Shown: one piece after another, positions 24,461 to 39,555 of the stretch
How the letters are laid out: the number at the start of each line of letters is the position of its first letter
How positions within the stretch are numbered: the first letter of the stretch is position 1
From: Rhynochetos jubatus
Taxonomy: Eukaryota; Chordata; Aves; Eurypygiformes; Rhynochetidae
DNA: 64,000 nucleotides
Assembly: GCA_027574665.1 (NCBI GenBank)
Contig: CM050659.1
Coordinates: 20,251,001 to 20,315,000, forward strand
Direction: 5' to 3'
Notes under the pieces: model-generated
Seen by the model: only the letters and a program-made list of their open reading frames with translations
Database searches by the model: none
What the model was told of the DNA's origin: nothing
Program-made: the position numbers and the translations under genes

Positions 24461-27400
24461 ACAGTGATCTGAATACCCCTGAATTACACAAGAACGGTAT
24501 AATGAATACTTTTAACAATACATCTTTTATAAAATATTTCAGCAGCCTGGAAAACACAAGAAAAGTACAAACTGAGACGATTTAAGGGCCACCACAAAAC
24601 TGCTATCTCAGAAAGCAGCGAAGGAGACTGGATGGAAGGAAAGTATTCCAGGTGATAACTGAGTTCCATATGCCCCAAGAACACGAAAATGTCAGAGCTC
24701 AGTAAGGCATATGTTCAGAAACTACATTCCTCTTGAGGAAAAGTGTCAGGAAACAAAATTTAAAAACACAGATAAACAAAAAACAGGTGTGAAATATGAG
24801 AGGCTTTCTTACCTCTAACAAAGTGTGCAGGTTAGCAATGAAGTAGCTTTAGGGTTGATGGAAGGCCCAAGACAAATACGAAGAGGATCTCCTTCCGTCC
24901 TCAAAATATGGAGACGGAGGAGGAAAAAAAAAAACCAAACAGGAGGAGAACAAATTCCTGCAGTCTTGCTTTTCAAAGGAGGAAACGTGGCAGTCGGTCC
25001 TTTATTATCCCACTGGGACCACGGCTGCATGCCAAGTAATGTGGAATAGCTGAGGCGAACCCCAGCTAGGCCTTTCAGAAGTATGCTAAAATCTGCAGAA
25101 GCAGAATCAGTTGCTCATTACAGTATCAGTTTGTAGCTGACAACACAGAGAATATGGGATTTTCACTTTCTAAGAGCATAATTCAACCAATAAAACTGAA
25201 GATCAAAGTTGTTTCCTCCGTTTGTTTGGTCACTAAGTGGTAGCATATGCTTAATGTCATAAATAATTCAAGATAACGGGAAGTATTAACTTTAAAGAAA
25301 TTATTAGCAAAAATAGTGTGTTTTTATAGGAAGCACAGCCAGCAGTATAAAAAACACACATACTCTTGGGAATAATTACATTTATATTCATTAAATGCAT
25401 CTTTTCCAAGGACATCAGTGTAGACAAAAATGGGTTAGAGCATAGCATTTCTTGCAACTTAAGTATGACACTGCATGGAAAAACGTATTTGGCTGAATCA
25501 CCATTTCAGAAGCGAACCAGGGCCAGATAGGATGGAACGAAAGTACAGGTAACTCCAGATGTCGTAGCAATAGAAATTACAAGTCAGACTGTTACATTCC
25601 TTTATATGCTATCACTCTTCTCAGTGCTCCTCAATAAAGTTTGTTCTACAAGGAATGGACTTAACTTTGGGGGAAAAAAAAAAACCAAAATAAAGACAGG
25701 TTCTTTAGAATACTGTCTTTCTCAAATCATCAAATACATATCAGAAGAAAAGAGGGCAATACAAAAGAATGTTTCATACTCTCTGGTTAGATTATGCGTG
25801 TCATCTGCAGTCATTAATAAAATAGAACTCTTCAGTAAACTTTGGGTAATGTCTGATTCAGAACCAAGGCGATACCAGACAGGATTTTTCAGAACTCTCT
25901 AGCAGAACAGGTGAACCATTTGGTGTACAACCAAAGCGACTGGTAAATGTATTTATGCTAATGGGATTCTGTAAGTATCAGACACTAACGTAATACATTG
26001 TAATATGACTGTTCACTGGCTATTTTTTAAAACTGAGATTAGAGCACACGATCATCACTACACAGATGAAAATAAAGGAACTATCACATTACCTGTAAAA
26101 AAGAAAACCCTCAGGCTATACATCACATCTTTTACTGTGTCGAGTTCTATATGTGTACACACATTTTTCACACTGTCAATCAAGGATTATGTATTGCATG
26201 CAGAAATTACATTAACCAATGTTTGGATTTACAAAGCAAGACCAAAACAGCCTCTGATTGCAGTACTCTGCAACCGCTATGTTGAGGACTTAACCTCCAG
26301 AATTAACACATGCTGCAAACATACTCCTTTACATCCAAATCAGACAAGCAGGACAAAATGTCAACCACCAAAACTTGCACCGCTCCCAGAGGGAAAATCT
26401 ACCTGTAAATCCTAGGAAGGACAACAGCTATCCAGCTGCTCCTGGAGACACTCATCCCAGAGCTGAGCATCTGGGGTCCATAAACACACAAGCGGTCATA
26501 GCTCCTTTGCTGAAGCAAGCAGTATGGGAAAGGAGAGCAAAGTTTGCTAGCTTGCCAGAGAAATGCCAAGATAGTATGGTAATTGTGTACATATGGCGAT
26601 GCAAGAATGACAATGTTATTTTAAGAATGTCTAAAAAACTTACAAAATAAGCAGATCATAAAGAAGTTTTAACTTTATAATGGGCACCTCTAAGTATGCA
26701 CTGAAATACAAATGGAATGACCTTTAAAAACTTAGAAAGTTTACATCCGTTAATACGCAGTTCTAAACCTGATATGCACTGAAGATTTCTGTCCGTTCTT
26801 CTCTAGGAAGGAAAAAAAAACCCCACGACTTACTGAGATCGCTCCAGGGTCTTTCTTCATAACTTTCACCACATTTTTTTAGGACATTAACTGACTATCT
26901 TTGAACAAATGTTTTTAGCAATTCCCTGGTATAAGGTAGAGACAGATACCTATCTTCTGACTACATGAGATAAGCTGAACTCATGACCTGAAACATGCAT
27001 GCACATATCTAGGTGTGTACAACTTACAGGACTTGAATCCATCATTTTGATCAAATCAGAAATGTCATTCCAATCAGGCCCACGTAATAGTGATTATGCT
27101 AGAAGTTTTTGGGGAAAAGGGTTGCAAAATAAATTAATTACCAGGGGAGGACTGTAGGGCACAGATCACAAATTTAATGTTACAGAACTTAAAAAATTGG
27201 ATTATTTTTGAAAGCTTTATTTCAGTGAAAACTTGTAGGAAGCTGGTATATCACTTAGGCTATTAGTCTAATCTTCTTAAAACATCCCTTACCGCAACAT
27301 GACATTTGGTAGATTTTTTCTGAAATTTTAACCATTTGGAATGAACTTCTCATACCAGGCTCTACCTCAGGGTGTTCAGGGAAGCGGGGAGGGTTACTCA

Positions 27401-28995
27401 GATTCACCCAGACATCTCTGAGGATGATGTCAGGGACAATGTGTTTTACATATGTTGCTGGAGACTTTTCCTCTAAAATGCTGGAGGGCCCCTAGCTGTT
27501 GCTGGAACAAGTGATTTGCAAATTGTGAGAGCATTAGCCTTTATGTCAGTCTTGCATCCAAACTGAATGCACGCAAGTCTTCAGAGGCCTCTGGGCAACC
27601 AGAAAGTGCTGGCACCGCATTGCAGAGAGGCTGAGAAGACTTCATCCAGGGGCTACAGTGATCAGGTCTCTGCTCTCACTGCTACATGTACTTCCTCCAG
27701 CAAGGACAGTGCTAGGAATGAGCCTGCGAGCCAGAGGTTTCCTCCTCCTATGCACCTGAAGACCTCTGCTTATTGCCACTTAAACATGATGGAGAAGACA
27801 GGTGACTGATCCAAACTACTGCGAAAGAGAGTGGATTAGACGAAACCATTTGGACAGAAAACAGATGAAAGACAGACTTAGAAACAATACGCCAAGGTGA
27901 ATCATTAAAACAGACTAAAATACCAAAGGAGAGAAGGGGGAAGCACACAGTAACGATTTGAGCAGGAACAGTGAAATCAGAGCTCTTGAAGAATGCTATA
28001 GCAAGATGACCAGAAAAAAGAAATTAAGTAGGAGAAAAGCTCTAGGGCAAAGCTCAGGCTTGGAAAGAAAGCGACTGGGACCACACCAGGGAAAGAAGTC
28101 AACTTCAAGGAAGGGATGGGTGTGGAGGGGGAAGCTGTCAGTTAACATCTGTGAAACCCAACAGCAATACATGAAGTTATTTTCATTTCAGTTTTGGTTT
28201 CAAAGAGAATATTTTATATTGAACCTAGATATTAGAAACTGCTCCAAACCAACTGATGCCACATGATAATTTCACCTCTTCTTTTTCCTTAACATCTTGT
28301 CTGTTCCTATTTGGGCAACTTGCTCATGTATGTCAAAATCATGCAGTCCTCAGGTAAGAATCATAGTTTAAACAAATTATTTAACCTAAGGAAACAGTCA
28401 GAAGCCAAATAAAAGTCCTGCTACTTTTATAAACAAAACAAATATCGACTGGGCTTTGCCACCAGTGCTGAACTGGATTGAGCTGTTCGGCTCCCTAGTA
28501 TTTGCCAATTTACAAGATAACACTGCCGGTCTGAGGGCAGTGCAGTCACGTCCACTTGATGCACTTTAAAAAAAGACTGACATATCACTCAAATTCTGGA
28601 CCACAATAAAAAATTTCTAGACTAAGGGTCATTGTTTCATATGCCTTAATGTTGATAGGGCAGTCATGAAGTGTAATGCTCTAGTGTGAGATGTGAAAAT
28701 GCCTTTAGTACATTCCTCTGCCTCACTAGATGCAGCAGTCACAAAAGAACAGTAACACAAGCACAACAGATAACAAAGGAGAAGGTGGCCTGTTACACAC
28801 TCCAGATGCTTTTGTAAACTTACTTAAAACCACTATCTATTGCAATGAAGTTAATATACTGTTTTATATTCACGTTTAAGTCCAACTTCTCTGGACCTCA
28901 ATGAACAATGACAGCACCTGATTTACAACTTTTATTTCAAGACAACTTATTCTTTTCCACTGGCATCAAACTAGTCAAATACCAGTACATGGACC
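24461..28995. other. Unannotated intronic stretch
   Basis: Short A-runs followed by CC (24928, 25674 and 26813 regions) are decayed simple repeats. A 136-codon open frame (26005-26415, plus) has no recognisable domain and an unremarkable composition. No exon was recognised. Confidence 0.5.
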
Positions 28996-29014
28996 AAAAA
29001 AAAAAAAAAAAAAA
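28996..29014 (+). repeat. (A)19 homopolymer
   Basis: Nineteen uninterrupted A residues with no recognisable retroposed sequence on the left side. Confidence 0.9.
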
Positions 29015-32000
29015 GACTGTTAAGTCTCTTCTAAAGAAATAGTCTGTAAGGTTTAGACAAGTAGGAGTATTTTTTCTTCCCATTCATTTTGTTAAGGATA
29101 GGCAAAGCTTTGACTTCTACAGGAGAGTCATGGTCCCATGCAGTAGCTAAAAAACACATCCTATAGCCAGTGTCTGCAGATACACACCTTAGAGGGGAAA
29201 GAAGTTACTGGGATACCAATAAAGCTAAGACCTTCAAACCCATAATATATTGAAAATAAAGATAGACGAGGACTCTACTCATGCACAGCAAGTATTCAGT
29301 CATATGCAGCGGAGAACCACAGATGAGTTAATCAGACTGTGTTTAGATCATTATGTTCACAATACCAAAACAAGCTCTGCTAATTAGTATCCACTCCCAT
29401 CATGTCTTCCCTGTTAAAAAAGGTGTTCTGGACAGAAGGTAACTAATGAGATAAAAGTTCAGTGAAAGCATGGCAGAATGTAAATTTCTGAGTCAGTAGG
29501 ACAAATAGCAGAATAGTATTCAACAAGTTCCCAATTTATAATAAAACTATCAAATGACTTACTTGGATTTTACCAGTAAGCAAGTTAATTTAAGAATGAA
29601 AGGATTTAGTGTTTTTCTTTACGAGACGTCAACGCTAAAATTCTGAAGCAAAGACAGAAATGATAACAGAAGAATTTCAATATCTGTATCGAGTGCTTGG
29701 CAGACATACAGACATGCTCAAGAGATTTACAAAATCCCCAATTCAAAATTTTCCAAAGTATTTGGCAAAGCCTGTTTCTGACAGATGAGATGAAGAGTAA
29801 TCACAGGTGAGACATACTGCACTGCCAGAGACTTTGGGGATCAGCCACTCAAAATGTAAAGTGGATTAATTAGCAGTGTCCACCCTTAATCAAGAGTTCT
29901 GGGAATGGAAAAATTAGATCTGCCTGGACTCATCAGAAGACTACAAACTCCATCTGAGGTAGAAAACCCAATTCACTTGAATAGCTGGGAAACTTTTAGA
30001 AGAAACAGACCCTGCCATGCCTGGAGTCTGAAGTGCAAACTCTACAAGAGAAAAAGAAACAGTGATTAACATCTCATCAGGGGAGGGCAGCGACACAGTA
30101 AGACAGTGAAGGTAAGGTTCTGATTTAATCTTGGCACAACTTGTTTAGATGTGCATGTCTTTAATTTCTTTGCGTAAACCTTTAATAAGGTTTTGTCTAT
30201 TTGGGTTACCATAGATAAATATCTCGACCTGCATTCTACCTGAACTCCCCTTTATTCACTGACTGATTATTGTACAAGTACTTCTCTGATGTGTTGGCAT
30301 CATTATTTTACAAATGGATTCTACCAGCTCATTCCCAGATGTATAGTCATCAAATTCAATAAGCTTTCTGTATAAATAACAGATTGAATGGCCTTTGTCC
30401 TTATTAGCTTATAGAAAATTAATTTCATAGTGCTAATTTTTGGGCTTGGGCCAGTTGCCAAATGTTTAGGGCAGCTGCTAGAACTATAGACACTATCACA
30501 TAGGTCGAAGATGGAAAGATCTATTAGGTTGTTTCCTTTGACTACAAACTGATGAAGAACTGCAATCAATGAATCACATGCCTGTCATGCCCTCTGTAGT
30601 ATATACTCAATCTTGTTGGCTGGTTTTAAACAACTGCAGCCACAAAGCCTCTACCACTTCATCTATTGCTTCATGGTACTCTAAGCAAACATATTTGAAA
30701 AATTTAATAGTCGGTAAAACATAATGGTTCTACAGATTATGAAACAAAGAGCCACTGCATCCAATCCACAATCAGAACCACAGCTTCAACCAGCGACCCC
30801 ACATTAACCCTCATAACGCAAGGCTCAGCTCAAGCATGTTTTGAAAAGCATTCAGACCCTAAGGGCTCCAAGTGCTAAGGACTTACTGTCCCTCAGCAAA
30901 TTACTCCCACGTTGAATGACTACGCTGGTTTAAAACTGTCTTGGAGTTCATGTTTAAGTTTCTCAAACTGCCAATTACAGCTACTGAGCCAACATTGCTG
31001 GGCCTATGTGAGCAGATGCATTCTGCACTGAATTCTTAGTGAAACACCTGTGATGCTATATGCCTTCCAAGTTCTTCCCTACCTGTCCTCCATGCTTGTT
31101 TCAGAGTTATCTGAGTGACAACTCAAACATTCCCTACAGATTCAGACCTTTAAAAAAAAATAAAAATCTTTCCTTGAATTACAAGTCCTGAAGACGTAAT
31201 CATGTTTTGCCCTCCTCTGAGAGTCTCTTCGATTTGATACATCCCTGGTGCTGAAATGCCCAGAACTGACTCATCAGAGAAGTCTTAGCGACATCTGCTA
31301 TAATTCATAGATCCTCGACAAGATGCGTGTACACACGCAGCCCAAAGTAGCACTTGACTTGTTGGCTCCATTGATCTCATTTACTGGCCCTTCAGGTCCC
31401 TTTCAGCATTCCTCCTTTCCAAAGCAGTTCCTATTAAAAATTTTATATTTGGTGACTATCCCCGGTACTGAATCTCATTTCGTTTCCTGTGTATCCTTGT
31501 GGATCTTTCAAGAGTTCTGTATCGACGTCTGTGTCAGGAACGATGTTTTTAAAACCAGCAGCTTAACTATCAGATAAGAAGCACATTTGTGACATATTTC
31601 TCTACAATTTCTCACAAAGATCTTCATGTCCCTAACACTGATACTGTGGCATGCTACGCTCCCCCCACCCCAAAAGTTTCAGATATTAAAGAGGCAACCA
31701 GCTAAATGTTAATATTGTAATAAATATCTGTGATTTAAAAATTAAAAATACAATATTTAACCATTTTGTGTAATCAACGTTTTCTAAACACAGACAACAG
31801 CAACAAAGGGAGCAAGTACCACTCTTACCTGCTCCATTTCCCTATTTTAACTGTTGTAACTTCTACATAATACTACATGGGAAACAAAGGTTTCAGTAAA
31901 TTAAAAATATAAAAAACAATTATCCTTGACATAATAAAAGCTTTCTTATGCAGAAACTAAACATTTATGCAAGTTCTGACCTGATACCAACTTAATAACA

Positions 32001-35000
32001 GATAAGGATAATAATGAAGTTCGTCATTAATAAAAAAGTTCTGTATTGGAGACCTTTATGCATATTATATGAGGCTCAGAACGAATCCATGACAGATAGC
32101 AGAGATAAAATAATCAATGTATGTACACCATTCGGGCTCTTCAGAGGCCTGGCTCATCTTTTAACCATATCTGTGTAATGTGAAGTAAAATAAGCCTTGA
32201 TTTTGATGAGAATCTACTAGCATTCTTGTAATACAAATAATAAAAATTGCTGCCTGGAAGCGCTGTTTAGGAGATTAGAAAACCGCCAAGTGATAAGGGA
32301 AACACAGTTAACTAAAACCTTCGATTGTGAACTGTCTCTATGACAGTGTTTTATTCTGATTAGGATTATTTTTTGCATTTTTCCTACTATTCCATTAACT
32401 GATAAACTCTTGTGTACACTGAACATAGGGAAGCATTTCAAAGTCATACCATACAGCCTTATAAAGAAGAAGCAACCTGTAGTTATGAGCACAGCCACAG
32501 TATTTCCCAATGTCTTAAATTCCACCCAGCAGAATGGGAGTAACTACGGATTTCTCATCACTATACTTTGTCATGTTTCAGCATCTGAAATGACAGCTCA
32601 GTGAAACTGGGCTTTCTACTTCTCTATTTTCTTCCAGAATGACTACAAATTTCAGTCACAGCTATCAGTGTATCACACAACTGAGGTGACCCAGAAGCAT
32701 TTCTCTACTCCCCTGGGTGCCCTCATATTAGCAGAAACAAGCTATGTTCCAGAGAAAAGTCAGGAAATTAATTCAAAGATGTGGAGTTATGAAATGCTAC
32801 TGAATTTGGTAGCATTTTACATCCATCAGGTTAGGTTAGCAGAAGGTTGTTCTTTGTTCTGCTATTCTCAAGGAAATAAAATGACCAATCAGAAAAACAA
32901 ATACATGGAAACATTTGCCATCTGTTTTCAGCTCATCACCTATTAAAAGAAACATGGATAAAATACTTTTAGAGGTAATTAAATCAGCCAAACGCAGTGA
33001 GCCTGTAAGACCTACTTGGAGTGGAGAATTTCTAGGCAACTGCCCCTACTTGTCTTCTTCCTGTTCTGGTGGCTCACTGGAAGTATGTAAAGGGTCTAAA
33101 TCTGAAATTGCCAACACAAGCTGCTTGACATAAGCCAGTTGAAGAACACCTTCAATAAAATTATTATTCATATGAACAGGACCAAACGCTTGACTGCCCA
33201 GGCAGCCGCTTATTGGGATGTTTGCTTTTCTTGTATTTGCACACGATCAATATATGAAAATAAGAGGAGGAATTCTCTAATCTGAGGAATTTGGAACCAC
33301 ATTTCAAATTAATTGAAATTTTGATGTACAAGTTGTGCAAGTCAAGCTAAAAACCAACAGCAAATGTATCAGCTACGATAAGGAGATTCCACACTTTTCA
33401 CCTGCTTACCTTTTGCATTTGAATAGCAATTAATTTCAGTGTAACCACTCACATTTATGAGGTACATAAATGCTGCCAGGACTCAAACTGTTTAAGCTGC
33501 TACAAGTAGCAGCTGCACTGAGACAGAGCAGGTGTGCATTTGCTACCTACCAGAATAAGCAACGCAGCCAACCCCAAACTCACATCCTTGAAGGCTATGC
33601 ACAAAGACATCTCTGTGCATTACAGGAGTATTAGCAGGTCCCAGTTCTCCAAGAATGACTGCTTCAAAAAATTATACAGATATTTTAAAACTAACCTACA
33701 CCTCATATTTCCTATCCTGAGTTATCTTGGCTTTTCAGCTTTACCAGCACACTGATACCTGTTTAGGATTCAAGCTTCGGAATATAATCAAGGACTTGAT
33801 CAACATCATCACAGAATTGTGTTGATGTCCTCAGAGGACATAAGGAGACTTTGTGAGAGGCAAGCAACCAGAGGGTGTTACCATATGAAGGAGAGAAAGC
33901 AGCAACTATACTCCAAAGAGTACTCGACTATTACTTTTTTATTCCCCCATGGACACACAAAACTGGAAATTACATCATTACACACTGAAAGGGCAGCAAT
34001 GACGGGGATAGCAGTGCAGGAGACTACGAGGTTTTGTTGATATAGGAACTGCTGTCAAAGTTATCATCAAAACATGATCTGAGCTGGCAAAGCTAACAGC
34101 CAAACATCTCCACTTTGTGAACTGTCCTTGTTGCTTCCAAGCCGGCTGCAGGTTATTTCTGTTTACACATTCTGACTCCTAATGCAAATTTCCCCAGTGG
34201 GAACCCAGAACCATAGCTCTGGCAGCTGTCTAAAGCCCAGATCAATTTACACGAGTTTGCAGCCAGGAATTATATTTTGTTTCATGACTGCACAAGCCTA
34301 AAGCTTTGGAAGAAAATAATCTGAATCCATTTGACAATGGCAACTCACTGCCATTTCTGTTCACAGAGGTTTCTTGCCATAAATTTGACCACGATGCAGT
34401 ATCTTAAGAGTTGTTACCGATACTGGGAGAGAAACATAACCGAAACTGCAGGCTTTGATGTAGCTTTCTGCACTGTGAAGGGATAGGTGTGGGATTTTTT
34501 TTTCCCCTTTTTCCCCAGGCAGAAAGTAGATAATAATTCTTTCTAATCTATTATAGAAGCAACGAATGACCAAATAATTCTACAAAGATATACGCAAAAA
34601 ACCAATTGATTTAGACTATTTACTTATTATGGCTCTTTATTTAACATTAATAAGCATTGCTTACATTCTAAAGTAATTGCGTATAAACATGTTTATTTTA
34701 TTGCATGTGCAGCTGTAATATTGTTTAAAAATGCATTCAGTATTAAACAGTCTTTCTACTTTTTTTTTTCCCCTTTCATTTTCCAGATCTTTATGATTTA
34801 CTTTTTTTGGCATTATTAACCACCAAACAATTTATAAGATACCTCCAAGAAAGCTCAAAAAGTTCAGCTACAGATGGCTGGTAAAGTACAGAAAATGCTT
34901 TTTATTTGATTTTGTATTAAAAGGAAATTGGATATCACAAGAGTAAAATGGTGATGCGAGCCAGAAAGATCTTTTGAGACAAAACGTACAAGACTGTCTT

Positions 35001-38000
35001 CAGAGAAAAGATGCAAACAAAAACAAGTGACTGAAATAATGTGGACCACTTCAGACGTGGACAAGAGGTACTAGGGACCAGAAATGAATTATTATGCTGT
35101 AAAATGTTCCAATAAAAATCGAACTGTAGTGCAGTAATCAGAAAATGTATTGGAAAAAAAGATAGGTTATAAAAGAAAAAGGAGCTTTCAAGACCTGCAG
35201 GTTATTAGCTACTATGGAGAAATCTGTATTCAGGAGATTGTATTTCTAACAAAAAATGCACACAACTAAACACAGCTGAATTTGCTGTTCAAAAGGAAGG
35301 AAACTCTAAAAATTAAAAAGCTACAATGGAGACAGAATCAGGCTAGAATAAAAATAATCAATGCAACCATCAATAGGAAGGTTGAGATGAACATTGTACT
35401 GACCGAACACACAGCCACGCAGGCTTGAGGAAGAATGACTCAATTATATTTTTCCCCATGGGCAGAGACATGAAAGATAGTTGTAGACACATCGAGCGCA
35501 TCACAAGAAACCGTTTGGGCAGCACCCCCTGTTAGAAAGGAAGAACTGCAATCCTAAACCAAGAATAATTACAGATGCTCTGGAAGAAAAACATTGTGGC
35601 TCTATTGCCTTCGGCAGCAGAGCCTGGCAGTCTGCAGCCACTGTGCCCACCTTCAGAAGTGCCCACCAGCCCACAAACGCCCACTAGATGGGAGGGAAGG
35701 CCTTCCTTCATCAAAGCGATGGAGAAGCACTGGAACAGATGAGCCAGAAGAGGGAAGGGCTGGGGATTTCTGAAAAAGGCACAAAACCCGTAAGAGTTTG
35801 ATGGTAAACTGTGGCAAGGGAAAGATGGGATGCCAAGGCTTCCTCGTGCACCTGCACTACAGATCGTCTCTCATACTCTCTTCCTATCAAAGTAGGCAGA
35901 TTTCTCAGACTGCAGCATCCCTTATGCCACTGGCACAGAGAAGTCGCCAAAAGGCAGCAGGGACTTGCAGAACACCAACAACTCAGCCCAAACACACCTA
36001 CTGCCTATGAGAAAACATACACCGCTAACAACTGAGGGTGGCACCTTCCACAGCACAGCAGCTTCTAGCTCCTCTCACTACACCACAGAAGGATGGCTCT
36101 GTCAGTCACATTCAGGCTACCAAGATAAAAGTGTATCACAAGAGACAAAATAGGACACAAAGACCTGAATAAGCTATGTTGTTGCACCATTCCCCAAAAG
36201 GCAAATCTAGGTTGCAAAGCCATACATAAACACAGTTTTTCATTTATGTTGAACTAATGTGAATGAGCTACTATGAAGAAAACGTACAGCACCTCACTTA
36301 TAAAGACATGACTTCTCGCCAGGCCTAAATCAAATATGATGTTCCCAACCCAAAAGTGCCACTTGAAATTGCTGTTGGAGAAAGCAATGAGATGATGGGC
36401 ACTTAAGTCTAAACAACAATTACCATGGCTTTAGTAAATATAATGTGCATAAATTAATTTATATTTACTCAAAAATAATTGTAGGCAGAGAGGGGAAAAT
36501 CATTTACAGTTTAAAAGCTACATTGCAAGATGTAATATTCTTTAGGTTAAACGTGTTTTAGTCCACTGACTAATTATGGAAAACCTAGGGTGTGTTTGTG
36601 GCACAAAAACCTCTTTGCCTGCTGTCTTTCCGTAAGACAAAAATATGCTTGAGTGTGTAGGAGAGAGCTATTTAATACCGTTATGAATGCTGAAGGACCC
36701 ACCAGTAAGTTACAGCTAAGTGGAGTGGCAATATGGTGAAGAGCCTACAGGTAAACACACCACACCATGAGGAACCTGCCACTGTAACATTAGGTTCATT
36801 AAAAAAATGGCTTCACCAGCTCCTACAGGAAATACACCTGTGACTGTTCCTTGGCTGTGGTACTTGATTGATAGGAAATGTAACAATATTTTGGAAATGA
36901 CAAGAATAAATCACCATGAAATATTCCAAGCTCATTTACAAATGTGAATTCATTTCAGCTTCAAAGCAAGTGACATGCTTACTACATTGATGTAAACAAG
37001 CCCAAAGCAATGTTTGGTAATGCTCATTACAATGACTACACTCAAAAGCCAAAAGAAAATTAGCAGTTCATCAATAACATTCAACTGTTCCACAAATATA
37101 CCCCTAAGATAAGACAACATTAGCTGCATCCAACTGGACCCATACTCTGCAGCATTTATTGGCATAACCAACACTAAAACTATATGGGGTCTTCAGAGAA
37201 AGAAAACCAGGGAGAAAGTCTAGCAGCTGGAGTCACAGAAATTCAAAATCATCAATATTCATGTGTTCGCACTTGTTTACCATGCATACCATTTGGGGAT
37301 TGGAGGACATTTAATAGATACAAACATTTCTTTCCTAACGTGCCTATGCTTAAAATACTGACGTTTTTTCTTCTTTCAGTTTCAGTACACCACGCTGTCT
37401 TGATTACATTTCTAACGATGCCAGGGAAGACACAGAATCCCTCTAATGTACAAAACTGGTGATGTGGGGAGAGAGGAATGCTATGAACCATAACAAATAC
37501 TATATATCGTTCAGAAGTACCCTTAACTTTTGTCCCCTGGGTTTCTTACATGCTTTTGGTAGCTTTCAGCAAGGTTTCTAGCCATGGAGGTAAACAACCC
37601 TACCCTGATGTCCCAAACCATCCTCACTTCCAGGCATTTCCTCCCACATACAAGTCCTTTAGGAAGCGGGGCTTGATGAAATAAAGGGTCACCGACTTTT
37701 CCCAGGTCCTTTTCTGCATAACACTAAGGCAGAGGAACATAGTTCCTTTACAACATTTGTTTTCTGTTGCCCAAAGGGCTGCTTCTCTGTACGGCCAGTA
37801 CGCCTCACGGCGAACAACTCACCATCAGGTGCTGATGCGTGCTGCTCAATTGAAAGCCAGCTTTGTGAAGCACTGTATAAAATCTACATTGCAAATCATC
37901 TGGAGTAGAAACTTAAGATAAAGAAACAACACCGGCAATATAATTAGTCATCAGAATATGTGAATCTAATTAAAATATTACTCAAAAACATCTGCTGGGG

Positions 38001-39439
38001 AGAGGAAGCAGCCTGCAGGAATTATTCAGTGCTCCTAGGCCAAAATTCTAGAAGAGCTAATTGTACACAATTCCTCTTATGCTCATGTTACAAAATATAA
38101 AGTTAGGGTGTAGATGTAGGTAAGATTAAAGAAAAGAGAATTTGTATCTAAAATACTGAATTTAATTTTTCAAGACCTGTATAGGAATATTGTATATTGA
38201 CATATGTATACTGACAAGCAGTATTCAGATCTGCATTATTCTGTACAAACTAACTTCATTTTCATATAGAGCTTTCCATTCTTATCCTATTTTCTATTGC
38301 AGAAATAAGAAGTAGCCAAATATGCTTGGTTTAGCTTTCATTTTTAGAAGACTATGAAGGTTGCAGCCCTCGGAAGGAGCCACTTCCTCCATTCTGTTTC
38401 TTTTTGGTGGTCTGACCAGAGCTATTTGCTACTATCAACACTTCCCATTTGTAAGATGAGGATATGCTAATACTTGTAATGCTGGATAATACAAATTTAT
38501 GCTGATCTTTGTTTTACCCCTAAGCCCAAGAGGAAATGAAATACTAACACATTTGACAATGGAAGATAAGACTTTCTCATGTAATTTAATAGACAATGAA
38601 TTAAATGGGTAAAAATGAAAAAAAGGCTGAGGAGGAAGAATGAGCAATCTTTTGTCATCCATGTAGGACGACAATAAATTCTTAAAATATGTCATACTGT
38701 CAAGTAGAAATGATATTTAGATTAAACCTTGCTAGACCCTACAAGGATAATTTGTCAGTATTTTCCACTTTTCTACCAATCCTGTACTCATTTGCTAGAT
38801 CCCTTCTTTTTATCTCACTCACAGTATTACAGTTTGGAATAGCTGAAAAGCATTTTGCTAGGGAGAAGAAAAAATCACTAGATGTCTTTGCATTTAAAAC
38901 CGTACTGACTGAGGGTATAAGGAACCAAATGAGAGTAATTTGATCTTATTTATCTAGCAGCCTTAGCTATAATTTATGATCAGAGCCCAGAAGTTTTCAT
39001 GTTGGTCTTATTTCACTTTCAGCAGAACATCCCAACAAATTTTGATGAAAACCAGGTTCCAACTGTCAGGAACATTCACATTTTAAGACATATAAGTGAA
39101 AATTGCTTATATTTCAAAATAAGTATTAAAATAAACCAGCATTATACTAAAATAAATAATTTATTCCAAAGGATATACATATAAAATATGACTGTAGGTT
39201 GTTCTGTAAAGCAGATTTCTGAACTTCTAATACATTTTAAATTTTAACCAAGAGATGAGAAATAAAACATACAACATAAACTTAATAATAAACCAACATA
39301 AAACATCCAAACAGATGTTGAGCGTTTAGAATGGAAATGTTCCCAGCAACACACTAGTCTAGAGACGTCCTCATGTACAATTCATCGTAAATGTTTAACA
39401 ACAGCAAAAGTATTTTGTTCAATGTCCCCCTGGTCTCAC
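29015..39439. other. Unannotated intronic stretch
   Basis: Mostly unique-looking AT-rich DNA. A C/T-rich run lies at 34494-34520. An AT-rich segment at about 36420-36590 could be a conserved element but shows no specific signal. No exon, RNA gene or repeat family was identified. Confidence 0.5.
33495..33514 (+). other. 20-nt near-perfect palindrome
   Basis: AGCTGCTAC and GTAGCAGCT are perfect inverted copies separated by AA. The palindrome contains CAGCTG-like E-box cores. It is too short to be a gene. Confidence 0.75.
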
Positions 39440-39555
39440 AAACGTCGCTGAAAAGTCGGATAATCCTCACACTTTTGCACTCCGCCGGGCACCTATCCCA
39501 TCTCGTCTTTTACCCCGCGGCAGCCTAGATAAACCAAGTTCCCAAGAACCGCAGC
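39440..39555. promoter_or_regulatory. Second CpG-dense patch
   Basis: Nine CpGs occur in about 112 bases (AACGTCGC, GTCGG, CCGCCGGG, CTCGTC, CCCGCGG, ACCGC), in an otherwise AT-rich and CpG-poor stretch. It is short for a CpG island. Possible explanations are a small regulatory element, recent insertion of GC-rich DNA, or chance. No reading frame or repeat family was recognised. Confidence 0.35.

Noticed and set aside
26005-26415. 136-codon plus-strand open frame
   Set aside because: It has no recognisable domain, signal or splice context, and frames of this length are expected by chance in 64 kb on six frames.
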